Notes under the pieces: model-generated
Databases searched by the model: none
What the model was told of the DNA's origin: nothing
Seen by the model: only the letters and a program-made list of their open reading frames with translations
From: Minwuia sp.
GTDB taxonomy: Bacteria > Pseudomonadota > Alphaproteobacteria > Minwuiales > Minwuiaceae
Reading direction: 5' to 3'
NCBI GenBank assembly: GCA_029210175.1
Contig: JARGPL010000032.1
Location: forward strand, 62,001 to 126,000
DNA: 64,000 nt
Shown: piece by piece, positions 8,273-16,516 of the stretch
How positions within the stretch are numbered: the first letter of the stretch is position 1
Layout: the number at the start of each line of letters is the position of its first letter
Translations under genes and position numbers: made by a program

Positions 8273-9790
8273 CTATTCGAGGAAGATCTCGGCGCGCCGG
8301 TTGCCGGTCTCACCGCTCGGCATCGCCTCATTGAACCTGGGCTGATTGTCGCCCACCGCTTCGACGATGATCCGCTCATACGGTACACCGAAGGCGGCAA
8401 TGCGGTCGGCCACGGCATTGGCGCGATCTGCAGAAATCCGCAGGTTGGCCAGCAGATGCTGGGACACCGGCTGTTCGCCGGTGCGGCTGGAAGCGTGGCC
8501 GACGACCCGGACGCTGGCGTTGCTGTTGCGCGCAGCTGTCGCGATCTGCCGGATCACCGCATCGTCCCGGGCGCTGAGGCGTGCTGAATTGTGACCGAAG
8601 GGAATGACCGCAGCAGCGCCGCTGCCTGTGTTCAGGTTACCACCGGTCGAAGCTGTGCGGGTTGCTGATGGTTGGTAGACACCCTCACCGGAGATGATCA
8701 CCGGGCCGCTGTCTGCGCTGCTGCCATACCCGCCGCCGTTGACCACAACAGTCGAGCCAGCGCTGCGCGGGGCAGCGCCGATCGCCTGCTGATACGTCTG
8801 CGGGGCGTTCAGCGACTGCAGGTAGGTCTGCTGGATCACGGGTGACACGCTGTTGGGGAACTGGCCAGGGGCCACGGCGCCTGCGCCGGAACCTTCGCCA
8901 CCGGCGGCCAGAGGTTCGATCCCTGCGGCCCGCAACTGGTCACGATATGTGCGGTCGAGCGTTGTTTCCGGTGCTGCCGCAGGCGCGGTAATGCGCGCAG
9001 GCGCTGTCGGCGATGCCAGGGCGGTCGTGCTGGTGGTGCCCGGGCGGACGTCGGTGCGGGTCGCAACGGCGGTCGGCGCCGGGTCCACTGTCGGCGTGAC
9101 AGGGTCGCGCAGGCTGATGTTGGATGACGGCTGTACGCTGGTCCGCCGCGCCACAACCGATCCGTCGCTGTTGAAAGACGGTGGCTGCTGGCCGCGCGTC
9201 ATGGCGGCGATCATCGGCGTGGGGGAATTCGCCACGACGTCGCTTGCCGGGGCGCTGGTGCCCGACGTCCGGGGGGTAGGTGCCGGGGCAACCGCAACGC
9301 GGGTCTGCTGCGTGACGGTCGGAGTGGCAACACGTGGCTCTGCCGGTTGAGCGGCCTCGACACGGGGTGCCTGAACCAGCGGGGCCTGAATCTGCGGGGC
9401 CTGGACCTGCGGGGCGCGCACACGAGGTGTCTCGACGACCGGAGCCTCGACGCGTGTGACCTGAATTTCCGGGCGTGCAGCTGCGGCGCGGCGCACATCC
9501 TCTGCCTCGGCAGCGCTGTCGCGGGTCACGGCGGCGACCTCACGGGCTGCGCTGTGGCGCACGTTCTTGGTGTCGGCGGCAAGCCCGGTGTCCGGCGCAG
9601 GCGGAATGGCCGGTGCGGCACCAGCCCGGGTCACAGGCTGCGGCACGGGGCCGTAATCACTGGAGAACGGATCAGCCCAGTCGGGCACGGAACAACCGCC
9701 AAACAGGACAGGTGCCATCAGCAATGCTGCGATCCTGATCCGTCGGCCCGTCAGGCCGCGCCCGGTGCGCATCGAGGATTTGTCCATCAT
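8273..9790 (-). CDS. OmpA-family outer membrane lipoprotein with Pro/Ala-rich linker
   Basis: The product (505 residues from the ATG at 9790, which has a GGAG six bases upstream; an in-frame GTG lies 15 bases further upstream) begins with a signal peptide ending in LFGGC, a lipobox-like sequence with Cys33 as the lipidated residue. A long low-complexity linker follows, including a run of short near-repeats of the type VQAPQIQAPLVQAPRV. The last about 120 residues are an OmpA peptidoglycan-binding domain (IPFGHNSARLSARDDAVI, RISADRANAVADRIAAFGV, GETGNRRAEIFLE). It probably tethers the outer membrane to peptidoglycan. The specific family is not recognised. It is divergent from phaC. Confidence 0.85.
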   Translation of the reverse strand: MMDKSSMRTGRGLTGRRIRIAALLMAPVLFGGCSVPDWADPFSSDYGPVPQPVTRAGAAPAIPPAPDTGLAADTKNVRHSAAREVAAVTRDSAAEAEDVRRAAAARPEIQVTRVEAPVVETPRVRAPQVQAPQIQAPLVQAPRVEAAQPAEPRVATPTVTQQTRVAVAPAPTPRTSGTSAPASDVVANSPTPMIAAMTRGQQPPSFNSDGSVVARRTSVQPSSNISLRDPVTPTVDPAPTAVATRTDVRPGTTSTTALASPTAPARITAPAAAPETTLDRTYRDQLRAAGIEPLAAGGEGSGAGAVAPGQFPNSVSPVIQQTYLQSLNAPQTYQQAIGAAPRSAGSTVVVNGGGYGSSADSGPVIISGEGVYQPSATRTASTGGNLNTGSGAAAVIPFGHNSARLSARDDAVIRQIATAARNSNASVRVVGHASSRTGEQPVSQHLLANLRISADRANAVADRIAAFGVPYERIIVEAVGDNQPRFNEAMPSGETGNRRAEIFLE

Positions 9791-9910
9791 GTTCGGCTCC
9801 GACACTTGATTGCCCTGGGGACCAGATAGAGGTGATTCGCTAATTTAGCCGCAGATGCAAGCCTTGTCTGCCGTGATTGCGCAACACGCCGAGAGTGATT
9901 CATTGGAAAA

Positions 9911-9945
9911 ATGCTGCGATGCGGCATTTTATTGCAGTGCACAAT
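9911..9945. promoter_or_regulatory. TGC-rich palindromic element upstream of phaC (possible PhaR operator)
   Basis: In the divergent gap between the OmpA lipoprotein and phaC there is a cluster of TGC/GCA half sites: ATGC and GCAT flank 9911-9927, and TTGCAGTGCACAA follows at 9932-9944. PhaR, the PHA-responsive repressor of alphaproteobacteria, is known to bind TGC-rich sequences near phasin and synthase genes. The match is by eye only and no phaR gene is in the window. Confidence 0.4.
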
Positions 9946-10060
9946 AGGCCCTCGACGGAGACCTGACGTTGCGTTAAGTGTAGGCTCAGATTTGCTGATC
10001 TTCGGACGGAGCTGCGTGAAGTGGCCGTGACGCCGAGCATGCCAGGAGGAGGAAAAGACG

Positions 10061-11866
10061 ATGGCAGACAAGAATCCGGAAGACATGCCGGTGCCTGATC
10101 CGGTGGAATTTTCCCAGAACATGGCGAAGGTCGCGGAACAGAGTCAGCGCCTGGTTACCGAGTTTCTGGAGAAACAGAAGGGCGCTGCACCCGGCCCGGT
10201 CGATCCGCTGAACGTCGGCGAGGCGTTCATGGAAATGACCCGCAGCATGATGGCCAACCCGGAAAAGATGGTTCAGGCGCAGATGGACCTCTGGCAGAGC
10301 TATGTCCAGCTCTGGCAGAGCACGGCGCAGCGCATGCTTGGTCACACGAATGACGCCGCCCCGCCGCCGGACGCCGCCAAGAAGCGCGACAAGCGGTTCA
10401 AGGATGAGGAGTGGGACGAGAACGAGATTTTCAGCTTCATCAAGGAATCGTACCTGCTGACGTCCTCATGGATGACGGAGACCGTGGGCAAGGTCGAGGG
10501 CATGGATGACAAGACGTCCAAGAAGGTCGATTTCTACACCCGGCAGTTCGTCGATGCCCTGTCCCCGTCGAACTTCCTGATGACCAACCCGGTGGTGCTG
10601 AAGGAAACACTGGCGACCAGCGGGCAGAATCTGGTCAACGGACTTGAAAACGTTCTGAAGGATCTGGAGCGTGGCAAGGGCAAGCTGAACATCTCCATGA
10701 CCGACATGGATGCCTTCGAGGTCGGGCGCAATGTCGCCACGACGCCGGGCAAGGTGGTCATGCAGACAGATCTGATGCAGCTGATCCAGTACGAGCCGGT
10801 GACCAAGCAGGTGCACCAGCGCCCGCTGCTGATCAGCCCGCCATGGATCAACAAGTTCTACATCCTCGACCTGCAGCCGAAGAATTCATTCATCAAGTGG
10901 TGCACGGAACAGGGGCTGACGGTTTTCGTCATGTCCTGGGTCAACCCCGACGAGAAGCTGTCCGACAAGACCTTCGAGGATTACATGAACGAAGGCATCC
11001 TGGCCGCCCTCGACGGGATCGAGCAGGCAACAGGGGAGCGCGAGGTCACCGCCATCGGTTATTGCCTGGGCGGCACGCTGATGGCGACGACACTCGCCTA
11101 CATGGGTGCCATCGGCGATGACCGGATCAAGGCCTGTACCTTCTTCACCGCCCAGGTCGAGTTCTCGGAACCCGGTGAACTGGGCGTGTTCATCGATGAC
11201 GAGCAGATCACGCACCTGGAACAGGTAATGGAGGAAAAGGGCTATCTGGACGGAGCGGAGATGGCCAGCAGCTTCAACATGCTGCGGGCCAACGACCTGA
11301 TCTGGTCCTTTGTCGTGAACAACTACCTGATGGGCAAGGATCCGTTCCCGTTCGATCTGCTGTTCTGGAACTCCGACGCGACCCGCATGCCGCCGAAGAT
11401 GCACAGTTTCTATCTGCGCGAGATGTATCAGAACAACAAGCTGGTGCAGCCGGGCGCGATCCAGATGAATGGTGTCGGCATCGACCTGTCGAACGTCAAC
11501 ATCCCGGTCTACATGCAGGCGGGCAAGGACGACCACATCGCCCCCTACAAGTCTGTATTCAAGGCAACCAGGTATTTCAGCGGCAATACCCGCTTCATGC
11601 TGGCTGGTTCCGGCCACATCGCAGGGGTCGTGAACCCGCCGGAGCCGCAGAAGTACCAGTACTGGACCAACGACAAGCGCAAGAAGTACGACAATCCCGA
11701 TGACTGGCTTGCCGATGCCACGGAAACGCCGGGCAGCTGGTGGCCCGACTGGATCAAGTGGATGCGGAAGCATTCGGGCAAGAAGGTCGCTGCGCGCGTT
11801 CCGGGTGACGGAAAGCTGGAGGTGCTGGAAGACGCGCCCGGCAGCTACGTCAAGGTGCGTTCCTGA
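10061..11866 (+). CDS. phaC: Class I poly(R)-hydroxyalkanoic acid synthase
   Basis: PhaC polymerises (R)-3-hydroxyacyl-CoA into polyhydroxyalkanoate granules in the cytoplasm. The 601-residue length fits class I enzymes. The lipase-like box GYCLGG places the catalytic cysteine at Cys335; the general base pair is Asp491 (in GKDDHIAP) and His519 (in GSGHIAGVVNPP). The N-terminal domain of about 200 residues is typical of the class. A strong AGGAGGAGG ribosome binding site lies 8 bases before the ATG. No phaA, phaB or phasin gene is adjacent, but a 3-hydroxybutyrate dehydrogenase gene occurs elsewhere in the window. Confidence 0.96.
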   Translation: MADKNPEDMPVPDPVEFSQNMAKVAEQSQRLVTEFLEKQKGAAPGPVDPLNVGEAFMEMTRSMMANPEKMVQAQMDLWQSYVQLWQSTAQRMLGHTNDAAPPPDAAKKRDKRFKDEEWDENEIFSFIKESYLLTSSWMTETVGKVEGMDDKTSKKVDFYTRQFVDALSPSNFLMTNPVVLKETLATSGQNLVNGLENVLKDLERGKGKLNISMTDMDAFEVGRNVATTPGKVVMQTDLMQLIQYEPVTKQVHQRPLLISPPWINKFYILDLQPKNSFIKWCTEQGLTVFVMSWVNPDEKLSDKTFEDYMNEGILAALDGIEQATGEREVTAIGYCLGGTLMATTLAYMGAIGDDRIKACTFFTAQVEFSEPGELGVFIDDEQITHLEQVMEEKGYLDGAEMASSFNMLRANDLIWSFVVNNYLMGKDPFPFDLLFWNSDATRMPPKMHSFYLREMYQNNKLVQPGAIQMNGVGIDLSNVNIPVYMQAGKDDHIAPYKSVFKATRYFSGNTRFMLAGSGHIAGVVNPPEPQKYQYWTNDKRKKYDNPDDWLADATETPGSWWPDWIKWMRKHSGKKVAARVPGDGKLEVLEDAPGSYVKVRS

Positions 11867-11892
11867 CCGCCTGACGTCACGCTTCATCGGAT

Positions 11893-11929
11893 GAGACTGC
11901 AGGGCGCGGTTTTCCGCCCTTGCGGTCTC
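11893..11929 (+). terminator. Strong hairpin downstream of phaC
   Basis: Bases 11893-11901 pair with 11921-11929 and 11902-11906 pair with 11915-11919, with one bulged T and an 8-base loop, giving a stem of about 14 pairs. It lies 27 bases after the phaC stop. There is no T-tract after it, so it may stabilise the 3' end rather than act alone as an intrinsic terminator. Confidence 0.55.
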
Positions 11930-12000
11930 GTCGCATTTGCGCAATAACCCGCGCCTTGGCGTCCTGCCCGGCAGTCATGAAGGCTGTGCGGGTGTTCGAG

Positions 12001-12028
12001 CCACCGGGCCTTTCGGGACCCCCGGTGG
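12001..12028 (+). promoter_or_regulatory. Leader hairpin of the rpsF operon (candidate S6:S18 autoregulatory site)
   Basis: CCACCGGG at 12001-12008 pairs perfectly with CCCGGTGG at 12021-12028, about 30 bases before the rpsF start. The 12-base interior can close a second small helix (CC with GG), leaving an ACC bulge on the 3' side. A conserved bulged hairpin that binds the S6:S18 complex is known in rpsF leaders of many bacteria. Assignment here is by position and shape only; I could not align it to the published motif. Confidence 0.45.
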
Positions 12029-12056
12029 TGGGCGCTGATCAACCCGGAAGGATGCA

Positions 12057-12512
12057 ATGGCAACCTACGAAACTGTCATGATTGCTCGGCCCGATATTTC
12101 GGCCCAGCAGGTGGAACAGCTCAATGAGCATTTCACCGGCCTGATCAAGGAAAACGGTGGCGAAGTCAAGAAGACCGAATACTGGGGTCTTCGCAGCCTC
12201 TCCTATCGCATGAAGAAGAGCCGCAAGGGGCACTATGTCCTGCACAATCTGGATGCTCCGGCACCGGCGGTGCAGGAAATGGAACGCCAGATGCGCCTGC
12301 ATGACGACGTCCTGCGCTACATGACCGTCAAGGTCGAGGAACTCGAGGAAGGTCCGTCCGTGCAGATGCAGAGCCGTGGTGGCGGACGCGACGGTCGCCG
12401 TGGTGGTGGTCGCCCGGGGGACCGGGATCGCGGACCGCGCCGTGAAGGCGGCGATGACCGTGGCCCGCGCCGTGAAGGCGGTGGCGAACGTCGCGAAAGG
12501 GAGGCCAGCTGA
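12057..12512 (+). CDS. rpsF: 30S ribosomal protein S6
   Basis: S6 binds the central domain of 16S rRNA as a pair with S18. The first about 100 residues are the ferredoxin-like S6 domain ([19 protein letters not shown] at the start, then [20 protein letters not shown]). The last about 45 residues form a highly charged Arg/Gly/Glu/Asp tail with the repeated unit RGPRREGG, longer than the E. coli protein but common in alphaproteobacteria. A GGAAGGA ribosome binding site precedes the ATG. The stop codon overlaps the start of rpsR by one base. Confidence 0.97.
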   Translation: MATYETVMIARPDISAQQVEQLNEHFTGLIKENGGEVKKTEYWGLRSLSYRMKKSRKGHYVLHNLDAPAPAVQEMERQMRLHDDVLRYMTVKVEELEEGPSVQMQSRGGGRDGRRGGGRPGDRDRGPRREGGDDRGPRREGGGERREREAS

Positions 12513-12787
12513 TGCAGACCACAACCGAACACAAGGGCGTTGTCCGCTCTGCCGTGAAGGGCGCCCGTCGTCCGTTCTTCCGTCGTCGCAAGACCTGCCC
12601 GTTCACGGGTGAGGGTGCACCGAAGATCGATTACAAGGACGTGCGGCTGCTGCAGCGGTACCTGTCTGAGCGCGGCAAGATCGTGCCCAGCCGGATCACC
12701 GCCGTGTCCGCCAAGAAGCAGCGTGAACTGGCCCGTGCCATCAAGCGCGCCCGCTTCCTCGCCCTGCTGCCCTACGTCCAGGACTGA
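12512..12787 (+). CDS. rpsR: 30S ribosomal protein S18
   Basis: S18 is the partner of S6 on the 30S platform. The 91-residue protein contains the family core [19 protein letters not shown] and the C-terminal [20 protein letters not shown] helix region followed by [12 protein letters not shown]. It starts in a TGATG overlap with rpsF, so the two are translationally coupled, and is followed 31 bases later by rplI. It contains a single Cys near the N-terminus and so is not a four-cysteine zinc-binding (C+) paralogue. Confidence 0.97.
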   Translation: MQTTTEHKGVVRSAVKGARRPFFRRRKTCPFTGEGAPKIDYKDVRLLQRYLSERGKIVPSRITAVSAKKQRELARAIKRARFLALLPYVQD

Positions 12788-12818
12788 CGCAACCCTATTA
12801 GAGGAAGGAGACAGACTG

Positions 12819-13457
12819 ATGAAAGTCATTCTTCTCGAACGGGTCGAAAAGCTCGGCCAGATGGGTGACGTTGTCACCGTCAAGAACGGCTTCGCCCGCA
12901 ACTATCTGCTGCCCCAGGGCAAGGCAGAACGTGCCACTGCCCATGCGATGACGGCTTTCGAGTCCCGTCGTTCGCAGCTGGAAGCGCAGAACCTTCAGCT
13001 CAAGTCTGAAGCTGAGGATCTGGCTGGTCGCATGACGGAAGTTTCCGTGGTGCTGATCCGGCAGTCGTCGGACAGCGGTCAGCTATACGGCTCCGTCAAT
13101 ACCCGCGACATCGCCAATTCGGTAACCGAAGCGGGCTTCACCATCGACCGCAGGCAGGTCGAACTCAGCCGTCCGATCAAGACGCTGGGCCTGCATGAGG
13201 TTCTGGTGCGCCTGCACCCGGAAGTCACCCTGACGGTCGAGGCCAACGTGGCCCGATCAGAGGACGAGGCCGCCGCGCAGGCCCGTGGTGTCGACGTGCT
13301 GAACGCCGAAGAAGTCGATGAAGACGTGCTGGACCTCGAAGAAGCTGAAGAGCTGTTCGAGGAAGGTGCCGCCACCGCCGAAGAACTGGTGGAAGCGATC
13401 ACCGGCCAGAAGATGGAAGACCTCGACCCGTCAGAATCCGATCAGCCCGAAACCTGA
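12819..13457 (+). CDS. rplI: 50S ribosomal protein L9
   Basis: L9 binds 23S rRNA with its N-terminal domain. The sequence MKVILLERVEKLGQMGDVV at the start is the classical L9 N-terminus and fixes the ATG at 12819, preceded by GAGGAAGGAG; the frame is open further upstream but that part overlaps rpsR and is not coding. The 212-residue product is longer than the about 150 residues of E. coli L9 because of a very acidic Glu/Asp-rich C-terminal tail, a feature of alphaproteobacterial L9. It is the last gene of the rpsF operon. Confidence 0.96.
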   Translation: MKVILLERVEKLGQMGDVVTVKNGFARNYLLPQGKAERATAHAMTAFESRRSQLEAQNLQLKSEAEDLAGRMTEVSVVLIRQSSDSGQLYGSVNTRDIANSVTEAGFTIDRRQVELSRPIKTLGLHEVLVRLHPEVTLTVEANVARSEDEAAAQARGVDVLNAEEVDEDVLDLEEAEELFEEGAATAEELVEAITGQKMEDLDPSESDQPET

Positions 13458-13491
13458 TCCACTGACGCGTCAGGCGATGACGTGACTGCGG

Positions 13492-13528
13492 GGGGAGGAG
13501 AACCATCTGGTTTTCCTCCCCTTTGCGT
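13492..13528 (+). terminator. Rho-independent terminator of the rpsF-rpsR-rplI operon
   Basis: Bases 13492-13504 (GGGGAGGAGAACC) pair over 13 positions with 13509-13521, with a 4-base loop ATCT and one G-T pair, followed by TTTGCGTT. It lies 34 bases after the rplI stop, the expected place for the operon terminator. Confidence 0.85.
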
Positions 13529-13675
13529 TGCTGGGCATTGCGTCTGACCAACGGGCTGGGCGGGTCCTGCAAGGTGACGGATGCTCGCCGACCGGGTGGT
13601 GATCACAGTCGCGACGCCCCGGTAACATTACATTGTGCCTGCTGCCGACCTGGCTTTGTCTCGGGGACGATCAAC

Positions 13676-14164
13676 GTGGCCATACGCTACCGCATTCTGG
13701 AACAGTTGGACCTTGTCTATGCCCAGTATTCGCGCGTTCTGACAGAGTCAGACATCAAGGCGAACTTCGCCGCCTACATGGCGGACACGGCTTTCCGCCT
13801 CGGGCGACCGGAACTCATCGATCTCTCCCGTGTCACCCGTATCGACGCGTCCTTCTACGGTTTTCTGGATGTTCTGAGCGTGGTCAATGAGGAACAGGCA
13901 CCGATGGCCGCGGGTCAGGGTACGTTGACGGTCATCCTTGCCCCGGATGACGAGAAATTCGGCATGGCGCGGATGTATCAGCTGGCTGCCGGCACGCAGT
14001 CCGGCATTCGGGTGGAGGTCTTTCGCAAGGAGGACGCTGCCCTTGCCGCGCTCGGTCGCCCCGAAACCACCATCCGTGAGTTCCTTGCCGCTGCCGGCAT
14101 TGCGGACTGGGCAGACATCCGAGCCGGGCAGGCCAGCGCTGGCGATCCGAGGAGGACCCGATGA
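13676..14164 (+). CDS. Small STAS-like protein of unknown function
   Basis: The likely start is the GTG at 13676, which gives a 162-residue protein beginning VAIRYRILEQLDLVYAQYSR; the longer frame upstream reads as non-coding. The central LIDLSRVTRIDASFYGFLDV resembles the beta-strand/loop/helix of SpoIIAA-like STAS folds, and similar small proteins are frequent in Rhodobacterales and Rhodospirillales genomes. No catalytic motif is visible. It overlaps the next gene in an ATGA, so the pair is translationally coupled. The function is not known and the STAS similarity is my inference from pattern. Confidence 0.7.
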   Translation: MAIRYRILEQLDLVYAQYSRVLTESDIKANFAAYMADTAFRLGRPELIDLSRVTRIDASFYGFLDVLSVVNEEQAPMAAGQGTLTVILAPDDEKFGMARMYQLAAGTQSGIRVEVFRKEDAALAALGRPETTIREFLAAAGIADWADIRAGQASAGDPRRTR

Positions 14165-15006
14165 CCCGACGCCGCTTCATCCAGTGTGACGTGTTCACGG
14201 ATCAACCAACGAAGGGCAACGGCCTCGCCGTGGTCCTTGATGCCGATGGCCTGACGGACGCCGCCATGCAGGACTTCGCCACCTGGACCAATCTGGCGGA
14301 GACGACATTCATCCTGACGCCCACGGTTGCCGGGGCCGACTATCGCGTGCGCATCTTCACGCCGACGCGGGAAATGCCGTTTGCCGGGCATCCGACCCTG
14401 GGAAGTTGCGCGGCCTGGCTGCGGTGCGGCGGGCAGGCGGCAGAACCGGGCATTATCCACCAGGAATGCGGCGTAGGTGTCGTGGATGTTGATCTGCGCG
14501 GCGAAATCCCGGCCTTCGTTGCGCCCCCGACCCGGATCATGCCGATGGAGGCTGCACTGCGACAGGCCATCCTGAACCGGCTTGAGATCGCACCCGAGCG
14601 CGTTCTTGCGTCTGCACAGCTGGAAAATGGCCCACTCTGGCAGGTTCTGGAACTGGCCGGTGCGGACGATGTGCTGGCCGTGGAGGCGATGCGCGTCCGT
14701 TGGCCCGAATTCAAGGCGATCGGATTGATCGGCGCCCACCCGGCGAGTTGCGGCATTGATTTTGAAGTCCGCATGCTCGCGCCTTCCAGCGGCATGAGCG
14801 AGGACCCGATCACCGGATCGCTGAATGCCGCCATTGCGCATTGGTTCAACGGCCTCGGGCGGCTTGATGGGCCGCTGCTGATGTCCCAGGGCAGCACCAT
14901 TGGCCGTTTTGGCAGGGTTCACGTCCGCCCTGATCCAGCAGAACCCGGCCGCATCCTGATCGGCGGCAACACGCTGATCCTCATCGAAGGCACTGTCGAC
15001 CTCTGA
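14161..15006 (+). CDS. PhzF family isomerase-like protein
   Basis: The 281-residue protein has the PhzF signature order: QCDVFTDQPTKGNGLAVVLD at the N-terminus, the catalytic glutamate in TNLAETTFIL, the FTPTREMPFAGHPTLG motif, and the second-half repeat EDPITGSLNAAIAHW. PhzF proteins are diaminopimelate epimerase-fold isomerases; only a few make phenazine and most have unknown substrates. No other phenazine genes are here, so I do not propose that pathway. Its ATG overlaps the stop of the small upstream STAS-like gene. Confidence 0.9.
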   Translation: MTRRRFIQCDVFTDQPTKGNGLAVVLDADGLTDAAMQDFATWTNLAETTFILTPTVAGADYRVRIFTPTREMPFAGHPTLGSCAAWLRCGGQAAEPGIIHQECGVGVVDVDLRGEIPAFVAPPTRIMPMEAALRQAILNRLEIAPERVLASAQLENGPLWQVLELAGADDVLAVEAMRVRWPEFKAIGLIGAHPASCGIDFEVRMLAPSSGMSEDPITGSLNAAIAHWFNGLGRLDGPLLMSQGSTIGRFGRVHVRPDPAEPGRILIGGNTLILIEGTVDL

Positions 15007-15196
15007 CTTTTCGCCTCTGATGTTCGGCTTCTGGCGATTGTCACGACCTCCGCTGCAGCGGCTGCTTTCGACTTATACCCGGCATCGAACCTTCTGCATG
15101 ACCGGCGATGCCAGCCGGCCCAAAGATAACTGACTGTTGCAGTAACGGTGCGACCTTGGTTAATCTTTGCCTGAAAACCTTTCAGGAGTCCGGTGT

Positions 15197-16459
15197 GTGA
15201 ACGCGCTCGCACGCAGATATCTGGGGCGGTTGATCCGGATCGGTGAGCTGACGGTCATTGATCACAAGGGCGATGCAACCGTGTTCCGGGGGGACCGACC
15301 GGGTCCCAAGGCAACGATCCGGCTGCATGACCGGAAGCTGGCATTCGAAATGGCGATCCGGCCCCGACTTGCAGTAGGGGAAGCCTACATGGATGGTCGG
15401 CTGACCGTCGATGAGGGCACGCTGTACGATTTTCTCGATCTCGCCATCTCCAACCTGGCCCTGCTGAACCACCAGGAAACCCGCACCGGCCGCCTCGTCC
15501 GGCGCGCGGCGACAACCCTGGACCATTACAATCCCATCGGGCGTGCGCAGCAGAATGTGGCGCACCACTATGACCTGTCCGATGAGCTCTTCGATCTGTT
15601 CCTCGATGCTGACCGGCAATATTCCTGCGCCTATTACCGCAGTCCCAACGACTCGCTGGAAGAAGCGCAGGACCAGAAGAAGCGCCACATCGCCGCCAAG
15701 CTGATGCTGCGGCCGGGCCAGCGGGTGCTGGACATCGGCTGCGGCTGGGGGGGCATGGCGCTCTATCTGGCGACAGTCGAGGATGTTGAGGTCACGGGAG
15801 TCACTTTGTCGAAGGAGCAGCATGCCGTCGCCACCCGACGCGCCCGCGAAGCAGGCCTTGATGACCGCGTGACCTTCAAGCTGCAGGACTATCGGCTGGA
15901 GGAAGGTCCCTATGACCGCGTTGTCTCAGTCGGCATGTTCGAGCACGTGGGCCACCTGCACTATCGCGAATTCTTCTCCAAGGTGCATGACCTGCTGACG
16001 CCTGACGGTATTGCCCTGCTGCATACCATCGGCTGTGCCGACCCGCCGGGTCCGGTCGCGTCCTGGATACGCAAGTACATCTTTCCCGGGGGCTACCTGC
16101 CCAGTCTGAGCGAGATGCTGCCGCATCTGGAACAGCTTGGCCTGTGGCTGAATGATTTCGAAAGCCTGCGGACGCACTACGCCGAGACCCTGAAGGACTG
16201 GAATGACCGGTTTCAGGTCCACCGGACGCATGTGCGCGACAATCTGTATGACGAGCGTTTCTGCCGGATGTGGGAGTTCTATCTGCAATCCTGCGAGGTG
16301 AATTTCCGCAAGTCCTGGCTGACCGTGTTCCAGTTGCAGATGAGCCGTTCGATGCACGCTGTGCCCTATACCCGTGACTACATGTTCGACTGGGAGCGGC
16401 AGTCCCCGCCGGCAACGCCGATCGCGCCGCCCAACCGACAGGTGCCGGGGGCGGATTGA
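15197..16459 (+). CDS. cfa: Cyclopropane-fatty-acyl-phospholipid synthase
   Basis: The enzyme transfers a methylene group from S-adenosylmethionine to unsaturated acyl chains of membrane phospholipids. The GTG at 15197 is preferred because an AGGAG lies 8 bases upstream; a TTG 30 bases earlier is in frame but without a site. From this start the protein has 420 residues. The SAM motif VLDIGCGWGG is at 177-186, and the family motifs HYDLSDELFDLFLD, QYSCAYY and SVGMFEHVG are present. The phospholipase D family gene downstream may share its transcript. Confidence 0.95.
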   Translation: MNALARRYLGRLIRIGELTVIDHKGDATVFRGDRPGPKATIRLHDRKLAFEMAIRPRLAVGEAYMDGRLTVDEGTLYDFLDLAISNLALLNHQETRTGRLVRRAATTLDHYNPIGRAQQNVAHHYDLSDELFDLFLDADRQYSCAYYRSPNDSLEEAQDQKKRHIAAKLMLRPGQRVLDIGCGWGGMALYLATVEDVEVTGVTLSKEQHAVATRRAREAGLDDRVTFKLQDYRLEEGPYDRVVSVGMFEHVGHLHYREFFSKVHDLLTPDGIALLHTIGCADPPGPVASWIRKYIFPGGYLPSLSEMLPHLEQLGLWLNDFESLRTHYAETLKDWNDRFQVHRTHVRDNLYDERFCRMWEFYLQSCEVNFRKSWLTVFQLQMSRSMHAVPYTRDYMFDWERQSPPATPIAPPNRQVPGAD

Positions 16460-16516
16460 CTCCTGCGGGTTGGGCCGCACTGTAGGTGGTGCTGTTTCCC
16501 CTTTTCCGGAGCATCC

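Noticed and set aside
14161-15006. Phenazine biosynthesis locus
   Set aside because: Only a PhzF-family gene is present; most PhzF homologues are not phenazine enzymes and no other phz genes are near.
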